NCBI GenBank assembly: GCA_003552325.1
Contig: PUKM01000250.1
Location: 1 to 20,785, forward strand
Direction of reading: 5' to 3'
Origin: Natrialbaceae archaeon
GTDB lineage: Archaea > Halobacteriota > Halobacteria > Halobacteriales > Natrialbaceae
DNA length: 20,785 nt
The translations under genes were made by a program, and so were the position numbers. Positions 13,758 through 20,785 of this stretch are shown piece after piece (the stretch's first letter is position 1; every line of letters starts with the position of its first letter). Under the pieces are notes generated by a model that saw only the letters and a program-made list of their open reading frames with translations, was not told the origin of the DNA and searched no databases.

Positions 13758-14456
13758 CTACGACGAGAAGAATCCGCGTATGCGAGCAAGAAATCCGGCC
13801 TTCGGCTCCGAATCGTCGTCCGAGTGTTCGTCCTCAGTGGCAGTTTCTCGAGCAGGGCTGTCGTTCGTTGATTCCTCGAGCGAGCCAGCAAGTGGTCCGG
13901 CGGCGTCCGTGGCATCCGTCTCGGTAGCGGTTGCACCGTTGCCCGTCGGTGTTCCCTCGAGATCATCGAGCGACAGATCGATATCGGAGACATCCGGTGT
14001 CCGTTCGCGACCCTCACCAGCCTCGGCAGCCCGGACGTCAGCACCCGTGACCGTTCCCTGTTCGATCCGGGTTTCGAGACCCTCTGCTGGGTCCGGACTC
14101 GAGGACGTGTTGTGTGCTTCGATTTCCGAACCTGCGTCTCCTCCAGACGTCTCGAGTTCGTTCGCGTCCGATTGGGGGGATGTGGTGGGTGATTCATCCG
14201 GCCCGTCCGCTGCGACCGTCCCAATCGCCTTCTCCGCTGACTCGCTCGGTCCGTGAGGGAGGGTTTCGTCGCCGTCCGAGTCCTCGCGGGTCGACGTGAC
14301 AGGCTCAGGCTGTGGTGGTTCCGCTGATGATTGCGTTTCGTTCAGCGAGTTCAGGATATCGTCGACGCTCTTGTCCGAGACGACGCGTTTTGGACCGCCA
14401 CCTGGTCCATCCGCACCCGCATCCCCCTGGCCACCGTCGTCCGTGTGATCGCCCAT
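13758..14456 (-). CDS. Very acidic low-complexity protein with C-terminal amphipathic helix
   Basis: A 232-residue protein of unknown function. Residues 1-20 are Gly/Asp-rich. A short ordered-looking segment VVSDKSVDDILNSLNET lies at about 25-41. From there to about 215 it is Asp, Glu, Ser, Thr and Pro-rich and very probably disordered, with one DVSDIDLSLDDLEG helix candidate near 150. It ends AGFLARIRGFFSS, a basic amphipathic helix that could bind membrane or a partner. The ATG at 14456 is preferred over the open frame to 14525, because a CTTATGC box sits about 28 nt upstream. It could be a scaffold or adaptor. It follows yihY after 65 bp that hold a strong hairpin. Confidence 0.75.
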   Translation of the reverse strand: MGDHTDDGGQGDAGADGPGGGPKRVVSDKSVDDILNSLNETQSSAEPPQPEPVTSTREDSDGDETLPHGPSESAEKAIGTVAADGPDESPTTSPQSDANELETSGGDAGSEIEAHNTSSSPDPAEGLETRIEQGTVTGADVRAAEAGEGRERTPDVSDIDLSLDDLEGTPTGNGATATETDATDAAGPLAGSLEESTNDSPARETATEDEHSDDDSEPKAGFLARIRGFFSS

Positions 14457-14480
14457 GGTGGAGATGTGATGAGCGCACCG

Positions 14481-14487
14481 GCATAAG
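14481..14487 (-). promoter_or_regulatory. TATA box for the acidic protein gene
   Basis: CTTATGC on the minus strand, centred about 28 nt upstream of the ATG at 14456. It touches the arm of the hairpin at 14487-14514. Confidence 0.4.
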
Positions 14488-14514
14488 CGTTCTCGGTTCG
14501 GGGATCGAGAACGC
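14487..14514 (-). terminator. Perfect 9-bp hairpin between yihY and the acidic protein gene
   Basis: GCGTTCTCG (14487-14495) and CGAGAACGC (14506-14514) pair perfectly around a 10-nt loop, 7 nt past the YihY stop codon. The flanks AAGC and GCTT can extend pairing with a small bulge. It is a terminator candidate, though no long T-run follows. Because it touches the next gene's TATA box, an operator role is the alternative. Confidence 0.5.
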
Positions 14515-14521
14515 GCTTGAG

Positions 14522-15316
14522 TCACTCGCGGTCGGCGGCGAGCACCACGTTCACGACGGCGCCGAGTACGATGAGGATCCCCGCGAAGTACAGCCAGGTA
14601 ACGAAGACGAGGATGGCCCCGATGGCCCCATAGGCTTCATATTGGCCCGCATTGCCCGCATAAACCTGAAAGCCGAGTTGGAGGATCACCCATCCAATAG
14701 CAGCAAATGTTGCGCCAGGAAGGATCTCACGCAGGGTGACCGAAACAGGCGGGAGGACGTAATAGATCGGCACGAATACCAGGACCAATCCTCCCAGCAG
14801 TGTTACCCATCCAAGAAGCCCACCAAAAGGGATTTCGGCGGCAGCAACCCCGATAACCGCCCCGAGGGAAATCATCAACAACAGTGCAAGCACACCTGAG
14901 AACAACACGGTGAGTCCATCCCGGATCTCCTCGAGCAACGAGTCCTCACCGGCGCCTTCGTACACCTGATCGAACGCGAGCGAGAGGCCGCGAAACACTT
15001 TCAGCGCCCCCCAGGTTGAAATCCCGAGTGCGACCACCGTCGCTTCCGCCCGCCCTGCCTCCGTCGTCAACACCTCTATCAGGAGGTCTTCTCCTGCCTC
15101 TGGGAAGAAGTCGCCGGCGGCCAGAATAATTCGTTCAGCGACTCGTTCCCCGCCCATAAATGAACCGACAACGAGTGCGAGTAAAACCATCGGTATCAAC
15201 GAGACGAAGGCATAGTACGCAAATCCTGCAGCAAGGAACGTCACATCCCGTTCCTTTGCCGTAGTAAGGATGTCGACGAGGAGCGCACGGGGACCACCAT
15301 ATCGCTCGAGAGCCAT
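14522..15316 (-). CDS. YihY/BrkB family membrane protein
   Basis: A 264-residue inner-membrane protein with six hydrophobic segments, usual for YihY/BrkB (formerly mislabelled ribonuclease BN). Typical marks are TFLAAGFAYYAFVSLIPMVL near the N-terminus, STWGALKVFRGL with a following AFDQVYE, and FVPIYYVLPP with GATFAAIGWVILQLGFQVY later. The family function is not established; transport or export has been proposed. The ATG at 15316 is about 25 nt after a TTTATA box; a GTG 6 bp earlier (15322) is the alternative. Two membrane-related genes follow on the same strand order, but a hairpin separates the next one. Confidence 0.9.
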   Translation of the reverse strand: MALERYGGPRALLVDILTTAKERDVTFLAAGFAYYAFVSLIPMVLLALVVGSFMGGERVAERIILAAGDFFPEAGEDLLIEVLTTEAGRAEATVVALGISTWGALKVFRGLSLAFDQVYEGAGEDSLLEEIRDGLTVLFSGVLALLLMISLGAVIGVAAAEIPFGGLLGWVTLLGGLVLVFVPIYYVLPPVSVTLREILPGATFAAIGWVILQLGFQVYAGNAGQYEAYGAIGAILVFVTWLYFAGILIVLGAVVNVVLAADRE

Positions 15317-15336
15317 GGCCACCCCTATGGTCTCGA

Positions 15337-15345
15337 GTATAAAGA
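15337..15345 (-). promoter_or_regulatory. TATA box for the YihY gene
   Basis: TCTTTATAC on the minus strand is centred about 25 nt upstream of the ATG at 15316 and decides that start over the GTG at 15322. Confidence 0.55.
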
Positions 15346-15400
15346 GTATGGGACCCCATGCTTGCAGACGACACGGCCTACACCCTCGATCAGTGTCGGC

Positions 15401-16156
15401 TTAGACCAGGGTGCAGAAATTATGCGTGGCGAACACGTCCCCGTCCGTGCCGATATAAATTCCAACGCCTCCACGATCCCAGGCACTGATCTCCTGGTCC
15501 CCTCCATCGATGTCTTCTTCGAGAATCGCAGCACGATGTTCTTCAGAGTGCATCCACTGATCGACGAGCCCCTCGGCGAGTTCCTCGGCCGTCGTGTACT
15601 CGACGTGTTCCCCATCGTGGTCGCGTTCGACAGTCGTATCGAGATTCGTCCGAGCGATGTTCTCGCCATAGGCGTGACAGTAGTCCGCAACATCCTGGAA
15701 TCGTTCGAACGGTGACTCATCGTCCTGGTTGACGTGGGACAACGCATCGTGTTCGTACATGTCCTGGCTGTGTGCACGAGAGACGGACGCAACCGTACCG
15801 TCGAACTCGAGTGCGTCCAATCCGTGTTCCGCTCGTTCTTCGTTGACGAGTTCGTGGACTTTCATCTCGACGTCGCCGGCGTGTACCGTCTCCTCGCTCG
15901 TCTCGTAGGTGGTGTCTCCAGGGTCATCAGGGTCGGTCACAGCGGGGTCACGGTCGCCTGCCTCGGGGGGATCGACCTCGGTGGTAGTGCCGTCGAGATA
16001 CTCGACAGCCTGTGGGGCAAGCACCACACCTGCGAGAACGAGAGTGACGAGCAGCCCGACAGTAATGAGAATCGAGCCGAGACGAATACTGCCACGGGTG
16101 TTCGCGACAGTGAAAGACGGTGTAGGGGAGGACACGTGGCGACTGGACCGGCGCAT
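15401..16156 (-). CDS. Membrane-anchored CAP (SCP/PR-1) domain protein
   Basis: A 251-residue protein. Residues 27-50 are one transmembrane segment after a basic N-terminus, so the rest is probably outside. An acidic linker (51-95, with many Asp, Pro and Thr) leads to a CAP domain (96-251): HELVNEERAEHGLDAL, SRAHSQDMYEHDALSHVNQ, YGENIA and the end FATHNFC. The CAP cavity residues are present: His141, Glu165 and His245, with Glu205 or Glu206 after Trp201. Cys160 and Cys248 could form a disulfide. Prokaryotic CAP proteins are secreted with poorly known roles; no peptidase activity can be claimed. A CATTTATC box lies about 27 nt upstream of the ATG at 16156. Confidence 0.9.
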   Translation of the reverse strand: MRRSSRHVSSPTPSFTVANTRGSIRLGSILITVGLLVTLVLAGVVLAPQAVEYLDGTTTEVDPPEAGDRDPAVTDPDDPGDTTYETSEETVHAGDVEMKVHELVNEERAEHGLDALEFDGTVASVSRAHSQDMYEHDALSHVNQDDESPFERFQDVADYCHAYGENIARTNLDTTVERDHDGEHVEYTTAEELAEGLVDQWMHSEEHRAAILEEDIDGGDQEISAWDRGGVGIYIGTDGDVFATHNFCTLV

Positions 16157-16179
16157 ACGTGCACTGATTGGGCGACGCT

Positions 16180-16187
16180 GATAAATG
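16180..16187 (-). promoter_or_regulatory. TATA box for the CAP-domain gene
   Basis: CATTTATC on the minus strand is centred about 27 nt from the ATG at 16156, indicating a leaderless transcript and a promoter separate from the lycopene-cyclase-like gene upstream. Confidence 0.5.
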
Positions 16188-16212
16188 AGTCGGAGTCGGG
16201 CGTGAGGGGGCG

Positions 16213-16524
16213 TTACTCACCACCTGGATCACCGAACAACGTTTCGTGAAAGGCGATAACTAATCCGGGTACGACCGCCATGAAGAGGTGCTCTTCGATC
16301 GGAATACCACCGACTTCGTATCCGGTCCGAAGTTTGATATCGAAGACGCCGACCTCGAGCGTGTACCAGTCCCAAAAGTAGGCGATCGGATACAACGCGA
16401 GGATCGTGACGGCCGCACGACGGAGCGCACCGGCTCGCCGGAGCAGTCCGAACGCGATCGCACCCCAGAAAATCTCTGTTGCCAGGTATGTGTACCGTCC
16501 AAAAACGGTGATGTCTCGGGCCAT
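16213..16524 (-). CDS. Single lycopene-cyclase (CrtYc/CrtYd-type) domain protein
   Basis: A 103-residue membrane protein with three hydrophobic segments (about 11-29, 38-54, 79-95). The order IAYFWDWYTLEVGVFDI (47-63) then GGIPIEEHLFMAVVP (72-86) matches one repeat of archaeal and actinobacterial lycopene cyclases, where the P-x-E-E motif is the likely acid site. Full cyclases have two such repeats, either fused or as two subunits; only one is present here, and no partner is in the window. It could be one subunit of a cyclase, a lycopene elongase helper or a carotenoid-unrelated relative. The ATG at 16524 is preceded by a T-rich box about 28 nt upstream. It is divergent from the CBS gene. Confidence 0.78.
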   Translation of the reverse strand: MARDITVFGRYTYLATEIFWGAIAFGLLRRAGALRRAAVTILALYPIAYFWDWYTLEVGVFDIKLRTGYEVGGIPIEEHLFMAVVPGLVIAFHETLFGDPGGE

Positions 16525-16592
16525 GTGTCATTGAGGGACTGGAGTTTCAAAAAAGGATACTGTTAGCGGTACGAAGTCGGAACGGGGCAACA

Positions 16593-16601
16593 CGTTAAAT
16601 A
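16593..16601 (+). promoter_or_regulatory. TATA box for the CBS gene
   Basis: CGTTAAATA is centred about 34 nt upstream of the ATG at 16631, predicting a very short leader of about 8 nt. Confidence 0.45.
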
Positions 16602-16630
16602 CTTCCGCGAGAGTACTGGCAAGTGGAACG

Positions 16631-17788
16631 ATGAATATCGCCGATATCGCCACCACGGAGTACGTCGAAGTGGACGTCGGGACCCGAATGGGGAAAATCC
16701 GTTCGACCTTCGAGAACGGCAATCCCAAGGGGCTAATTGTAACCGACGACGACGAGTACGCTGGGGTCATCAGCGAACGAGAGGTGCTCCAGTCACACGT
16801 CGAAGACGACGCCAAGGTGGCGGCGTTGATCAAGCCGAGCCGGAACGACCCCGCCCCTAAGCTTGACCGGCACGAGGACGTTCGGGAAGCCGCCCGAATG
16901 TTGGTCGAAGGAAACACCAAGGTCGCGCCGGTGTTCGAAGGCGACTCGCTATGGGGCGTCATCACCGATAATGACCTTCTGGGTGCAGTCCTCGAGAACC
17001 TGGATGCCATCACGGTCGCTGACGTCTACACCACCGATCCAGTAACACTCGCTGAGGACGATGGGATTGGGAAAGCGGTTAACCACCTCCGAGAACATGG
17101 CATCTCGAGGCTCCCCGTGGTCAACGAAAACGGCTATCTGACCGGTGTCGTCACCACCCACGACATCGCTGACTTCGTCATCCGACGAAACGAACGGATG
17201 ACCACCGGCGACCGTGTCGGTGACAACGAGCGGATGCTCGACGTCCCGATTTACGATATCATGAACAGCCCCGTGCTCACGACGACTGCCGACTCTACCG
17301 CTCGAGAGGCCGTCGAGACGATGCTCGAGCACGATTACGCAGGCCTCGTCGTGACGCCGGACGACGACGATCGCGTTATCGAGGGCGTCGTAACGAAAAC
17401 GGACGTCCTGCGTGCACTCACCTTCACGGAAGAAGAACACATGGACGTCCAGATCACGAACATCTCGTTGATGGACACCATCACGCGAGAGTCAGTCGTC
17501 CAGAGCATCCAGAGCGTCTCAGATAAGTACGCTGACATGCAGGTGTTCCACGCCCACGTCCGATTCCACGAACACAAAGAGAAGCTCCGTGGCACCCCGT
17601 TGATCCAGTGTCAGATCCGCCTCCGGACGAACAAATCACAGGTCGCTGGCTCAGGTGAGGGGTACGGCGCTGAAAATGCCTTCCGTGTCGCCCTCGACAA
17701 ACTCGAGCGAAACGTCCTCGAGTTGAAAGGCGTGCGCAGCGACGAGGAGTACCGCGGTCAGTTGCTTCGCAAACTCAACGAGTTGTAG
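16631..17788 (+). CDS. Four-CBS-domain protein with C-terminal ribosome-hibernation-like domain
   Basis: A 385-residue cytoplasmic protein. Four CBS motifs lie at about 3-58, 68-125, 128-187 and 205-266; each ends in a G-V-I/V-T/S-x-x-D-like strand, such as YAGVISEREV, LWGVITDNDL, LTGVVTTHDI and EGVVTKTDVL. Paired CBS domains usually bind adenine nucleotides or related ligands and act as energy or ion sensors. The C-terminus (about 278-385) holds VFHAHVRFHEHKEKLRG, IQCQIRLRTNK and AFRVALDKLERNVLE, a strand-strand-helix order like the HPF/RaiA hibernation fold. The combination would let nucleotide state control ribosome binding; this is inference. A TTTTT run follows the stop. Confidence 0.93.
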   Translation: MNIADIATTEYVEVDVGTRMGKIRSTFENGNPKGLIVTDDDEYAGVISEREVLQSHVEDDAKVAALIKPSRNDPAPKLDRHEDVREAARMLVEGNTKVAPVFEGDSLWGVITDNDLLGAVLENLDAITVADVYTTDPVTLAEDDGIGKAVNHLREHGISRLPVVNENGYLTGVVTTHDIADFVIRRNERMTTGDRVGDNERMLDVPIYDIMNSPVLTTTADSTAREAVETMLEHDYAGLVVTPDDDDRVIEGVVTKTDVLRALTFTEEEHMDVQITNISLMDTITRESVVQSIQSVSDKYADMQVFHAHVRFHEHKEKLRGTPLIQCQIRLRTNKSQVAGSGEGYGAENAFRVALDKLERNVLELKGVRSDEEYRGQLLRKLNEL

Positions 17789-17799
17789 GACGTTCGCGG

Positions 17800-17812
17800 T
17801 TCATTTTTCGAG
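17800..17812 (+). terminator. T-run after the CBS gene
   Basis: TTCATTTTTCGAG lies about 12 nt after the CBS stop. Archaeal RNA polymerase often ends transcripts at such T-runs without a hairpin. The run is only five T, so confidence is modest. Confidence 0.4.
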
Positions 17813-17850
17813 ACAGTGTTGCTAAGTAGCTCCTCGGGCAAGCCCTGGCT

Positions 17851-19245
17851 ATGACACGCTTTGGAACCGCGGGCATCCGGGGGCCGGTCGGGGAGACGGT
17901 CACGCCGTCGCTCGCACTCGCCGTTGGGCAGGCTGCTGGGGAGCCAGGACTGGAGTTCGTTATCGGGCGCGATGGTCGTGAAACGGGCGACGCACTTGCC
18001 AGTGCACTCGAGGCAGGGCTGTTGAGCGCTGGGGCAGCCGTCGAACGCATAGGGACGGTCCCGACACCAGGGCTCGCGTTCGCCTCACGGGGCCGTCACG
18101 GCGTCATGATCACCGCGAGCCACAACCCGCCTGCGGATAATGGCATCAAGCTCTTCGTCGACGGTGTAGAGTACGACCGAGCGGCCGAGGAGGCGATCGA
18201 AGCCGGTGTCACAGGGGAGACGAAACAGACCGCGCCGTGGGACGAGTGGGGGACGAATCGTCAGGGGAGCGTCCTGGGAACGTACCGCAGCGCCGTGGCC
18301 GACTACATCCGTACCCAGTTTGGAGACGGTGACGACCAGCCATTGGCCGACTGTTCAGTCGCCGTCGACTGCGGGTCGGGTGTCGGTGCACTGGCCACCC
18401 CACAGGTGCTCGAACGTCTCGGTGCGGACGTCGTCGCTATCAACGCCTCAGTCGACGGGCACTTTCCAGCCCGTCCGAGCAAGCCCACTCCAGAGACACT
18501 CACCGAGTTTTCGGCGTTCCTCGAGGACGGCTCGTTCGACCTCGGGTTGGCACACGACGGTGACGCCGATCGAATCGTCCTGCTCGATAGCGAGGGTGCC
18601 GTCGTCCACGAGGACACTGTGCTTGCCATCGTCGCCGGAGAGTACGTTGCCCACAGTGAGGCGGCCGATCCAGTCGTCGTCACGACGCCAAACGCCTCCG
18701 CTCGAATCGACGCTCACGTCCGTGACGCCGGCGGTCGAGTCGAACGAGTCCGGTTAGGTGCGTTGCACGAGGGGATCGCTCGGGTCGAATCGGCCGCGAC
18801 GGACGTCGACGGTGCGGACGCGGACACCGACGTCGTCTTTGCCGCCGAACCATGGAAACATATCCACACCGCCTTCGGCGGCTGGATCGACGGCGTGACC
18901 AGTGCTGCCGTCTTAGCGACACTCACAGCTCGAGCAGGCTCCGTCGACGCACTTCGAGAACCCATCGCCGAACGGCCGTATCGAAAGGTTTCGATTACCT
19001 GTCCCGATGAGTCGAAAGCACCAGCGATGAAGTCACTCGAGGACGCATTACCGGCCGCGTTCGACGGACCGACGGTCGATACCGCCTACGGGATCCGCCT
19101 CGAGTTCGAGGACGCAGCCTGGCTCCTCGTCCGCCCGAGTGGGACGGAACCCTACGTTCGACTGTACGCCGAAAGCGACGACGTCGACGCGCTAGTCGCG
19201 GAAGCGACGGCCGTGATCGAGACGGCAATCGCAGACGCCCCGTGA
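17851..19245 (+). CDS. Alpha-D-phosphohexomutase (PGM/PMM/GlmM family)
   Basis: A 464-residue cytoplasmic enzyme that moves phosphate between C1 and C6 of a phosphosugar. All four family motifs are visible: active-site serine loop TASHNPPADNGIK (Ser90), metal loop DGDADR (236-241), sugar loop EPWKHIH (333-339) and phosphate loop RPSGTEPYVR (428-437). The N-terminus FGTAGIRG is standard. Phosphoglucomutase, phosphomannomutase and phosphoglucosamine mutase cannot be told apart here; the EPWKH loop differs from the GE-x-SGH of bacterial GlmM, so a haloarchaeal subgroup is likely. It could feed nucleotide-sugar synthesis for glycosylation, but no partner gene is adjacent. The ATG at 17851 is the only good start. 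Confidence 0.93.
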   Translation: MTRFGTAGIRGPVGETVTPSLALAVGQAAGEPGLEFVIGRDGRETGDALASALEAGLLSAGAAVERIGTVPTPGLAFASRGRHGVMITASHNPPADNGIKLFVDGVEYDRAAEEAIEAGVTGETKQTAPWDEWGTNRQGSVLGTYRSAVADYIRTQFGDGDDQPLADCSVAVDCGSGVGALATPQVLERLGADVVAINASVDGHFPARPSKPTPETLTEFSAFLEDGSFDLGLAHDGDADRIVLLDSEGAVVHEDTVLAIVAGEYVAHSEAADPVVVTTPNASARIDAHVRDAGGRVERVRLGALHEGIARVESAATDVDGADADTDVVFAAEPWKHIHTAFGGWIDGVTSAAVLATLTARAGSVDALREPIAERPYRKVSITCPDESKAPAMKSLEDALPAAFDGPTVDTAYGIRLEFEDAAWLLVRPSGTEPYVRLYAESDDVDALVAEATAVIETAIADAP

Positions 19246-19459
19246 GAACTGGCTGCTGGTTGTATTGCAATCCTCGAGAGGCCCCGATGCTCTCGCATTA
19301 TGATGCATATACCGGCGGTATCCCGCAGCGTCGGAAATTAATGGAGGGACGAGAGCCAGTTTGTCTAGGGATTGTGGTGGTGACCCGTTCGGTGTCACTT
19401 CGATCGATCTCTCCGTCTGAAAAATCGACGAGTCGGCCGAGCTTACGACCTGAACCGAC
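19246..19459. other. Spacer between convergent genes
   Basis: About 214 bp between two convergent stops. Plus-strand frames starting here run antisense into the flavoprotein gene. TACCG-G-CGGTA (19310-19320) is a small inverted repeat. I see no gene or RNA that I can support. Confidence 0.4.
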
Positions 19460-20785
19460 TCACCGGTCGAGTTTCCCTCCCAGGACCTTTGCGGCAGTGA
19501 GAATTGGGTCCCAAACAGGACTAAACGGGGGTGCGTACGCGAGGTCGAGATTCTGGAGTTCCGAGACGGTTAGGCCAGTAGTCACGGCGGGTACGACCGT
19601 GTCGATTCGCTTTGTCCCCTTCTGGCCGACGAGGCTCGCACCCAGCACACGCTCGCTCTCGCGATCGGCCATCAGCGTCACCGTGAGCGGTGTCCCACCG
19701 GGATAGTAGTGGGGGCGTGTGGGCGCTTCGATCGTCACAGAGACCGGATCAAACCCAGACTCGCGGGCTTCCTCCGGGTCAGTTATTCCGGTTCGTGCCG
19801 CCCCAAGATCGAACGCTTTGACGATCGCGGTGCCGGCAGTTTCGCCGACCGGTGTGGGATCGCTCGAGACCGTCGAACCGATCGCTCGACCGGCCCGGTT
19901 CGCCGTCAGCGCTAACGGGACGTAATCGGGTTCACCGGTCACGGCGTTCGTCGCTTCAGCGCAGTCGCCAGCGGCGTAGACATCCGCAACATTGGTGCGG
20001 CCGTATTCGTCTGTCGCGACCGCGCCCGTTGGACCGACCTCGATACCGGCTTCTTCCGCCAGTTCGACGTTCGGCCTGACCCCGACGCCGACGATGACGA
20101 GGTCCGCTGGTACCGACCCCTCGTCCGCGAGTTCAACTGACTGGACTGTCTCGCTCCCGGCGAACCCTTCGACAGCTGTCTCACGGTAGAGGTCGACGCC
20201 CCGTTCCTGAAGGTGGTCCCCGACGATGTTGGCTGTCTCCTCACCGAACGGCTGGAGGATGTGTGGGAGCATCTCGAAGATGGAAACGTCGACGTCGCGT
20301 TCGACCAGGGCCTCAGCCATCTCGACGCCAACGTAGCCACCACCAACGATCGCTGCCGTCTCCGGCTCGGCGGCGGTCACGTAGTCTTTGATCCCTTCCG
20401 CCTCATCCATGCTGCGGAGGGTGAAGACACCATCGAGGTCAATTCCGTCGAACGGCGGTTCGATCGCGCGAGCGCCGGTCGCGAGCAGAAGATCTCCGTA
20501 TGGCTGATCGAAACGGTCGCCGTTTGCCTCGACGGTGACGACCGTTTGCCGTGGATTCACCTCGACCACTTCGTGGCCCATTCGAAGGTCGACCTCCCGC
20601 TCTTCGCGGAACTCTTCGGGCGTCATGGCGACGAGATCCTCGAGGTTCTCGACGGTCCCCTTCACGTAGTAAGGCATCCCGCAGGCCGCATACGAAACCC
20701 ACTCACCCTTCTCGAAGACGATCACGTCCCGATCTGGATCCTCGCGCTTTGCCTTGCTCGCGGCGCTCATTCCGGCCGCGTCTCC
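19460..20785 (-). CDS. CoA-disulfide reductase/NADH oxidase-like flavoprotein (N-terminus beyond right edge)
   Basis: An open frame of 441 codons that runs off the right edge. Its first visible residues, GDAAGMSAAS, are the inside of the N-terminal FAD-binding GGDAAG motif, so the true start lies just outside; the ATG at 20770 is not the start. The catalytic single cysteine is in SYAACGMPYYV (35th visible residue). The NAD-binding stretch is AAIVGGGYVGVEMAEAL, and the second FAD motif is VYAAGDCAEATN. A dimerisation domain follows to the end. Family members reduce CoA disulfides, polysulfide or oxygen with NAD(P)H; in haloarchaea a CoA or glutamylcysteine-related thiol role is possible. The exact substrate is not readable. 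Confidence 0.9.
   Translation of the reverse strand, partial: GDAAGMSAASKAKREDPDRDVIVFEKGEWVSYAACGMPYYVKGTVENLEDLVAMTPEEFREEREVDLRMGHEVVEVNPRQTVVTVEANGDRFDQPYGDLLLATGARAIEPPFDGIDLDGVFTLRSMDEAEGIKDYVTAAEPETAAIVGGGYVGVEMAEALVERDVDVSIFEMLPHILQPFGEETANIVGDHLQERGVDLYRETAVEGFAGSETVQSVELADEGSVPADLVIVGVGVRPNVELAEEAGIEVGPTGAVATDEYGRTNVADVYAAGDCAEATNAVTGEPDYVPLALTANRAGRAIGSTVSSDPTPVGETAGTAIVKAFDLGAARTGITDPEEARESGFDPVSVTIEAPTRPHYYPGGTPLTVTLMADRESERVLGASLVGQKGTKRIDTVVPAVTTGLTVSELQNLDLAYAPPFSPVWDPILTAAKVLGGKLDR

Noticed and set aside
13780..14256. Plus-strand frame opposite the acidic protein
   Set aside because: Its Ser/Val/Ala-rich translation mirrors the Asp/Glu codons of the other strand; it has no start signal.
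19287..19706. Plus-strand frame after the phosphohexomutase
   Set aside because: Most of it is antisense to the flavoprotein gene; no promoter or domain.
1..20785. CRISPR array, tRNA or rRNA genes
   Set aside because: No regularly spaced repeats and no cloverleaf-like or rRNA-like segment was seen on either strand; a tRNAscan or Rfam search would be decisive.

Overview
The window comes from a haloarchaeon. The proteins are strongly acidic, the genes are GC-rich with many overlapping shadow frames, and the promoters are archaeal TATA boxes, many of them about 25-29 nt upstream of an ATG or GTG so that the transcripts look leaderless. Lipoproteins carry twin-arginine signals plus a lipobox. 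The tetranucleotide CTAG is nearly absent, and the hexamer CTCGAG is extremely common. The group is probably Natrialbales-like, but that is an inference from style only.

Left part (1-4967). A polytopic membrane protein resembling O-antigen ligases/polymerases runs off the left edge on the minus strand. Next, also on the minus strand, is a bacterio-opsin-activator-type HTH regulator. It is divergent from a compact plus-strand operon for the ring-1,2-phenylacetyl-CoA epoxidase: paaA, paaB, paaC, paaD and a separate 56-residue zinc-ribbon protein. The last corresponds to the C-terminal zinc ribbon of bacterial PaaD, so PaaD is split in two here. No PaaE reductase and no other phenylacetate gene lies in the window.

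AT-richer island (about 4980-7200). Three small Tat lipoproteins lie in tandem, separated by gene-poor AT-rich DNA. That DNA holds three diverged copies of a repeat, one of them inverted, which look like decayed mobile DNA or duplication junctions.

Middle (7200-13640). A YcaO-family protein with a fused cyclodehydratase-like N-terminal domain and a degraded zinc site is divergent from a uridine phosphorylase. These are followed on the minus strand by a divergent uracil-DNA-glycosylase-like protein, an MFS transporter, a small acidic protein paired with an Mrp/ApbC Fe-S carrier ATPase, and a small four-cysteine protein.

Right part (13758-20785). The minus strand encodes a very acidic low-complexity protein, a YihY/BrkB membrane protein, a membrane-anchored CAP-domain protein and a single lycopene-cyclase domain. 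The plus strand encodes a four-CBS protein with a C-terminal ribosome-hibernation-like domain and an alpha-D-phosphohexomutase. A CoA-disulfide-reductase-like flavoprotein on the minus strand runs off the right edge.

I see no rRNA, tRNA, CRISPR array or intact insertion sequence. The only coherent pathway is the phenylacetyl-CoA epoxidase with its putative regulator; the rest looks like ordinary chromosomal gene content. The items most worth a second look are the YcaO protein, the CBS-hibernation fusion, the split PaaD, the tandem lipoprotein island and the atypical UDG.
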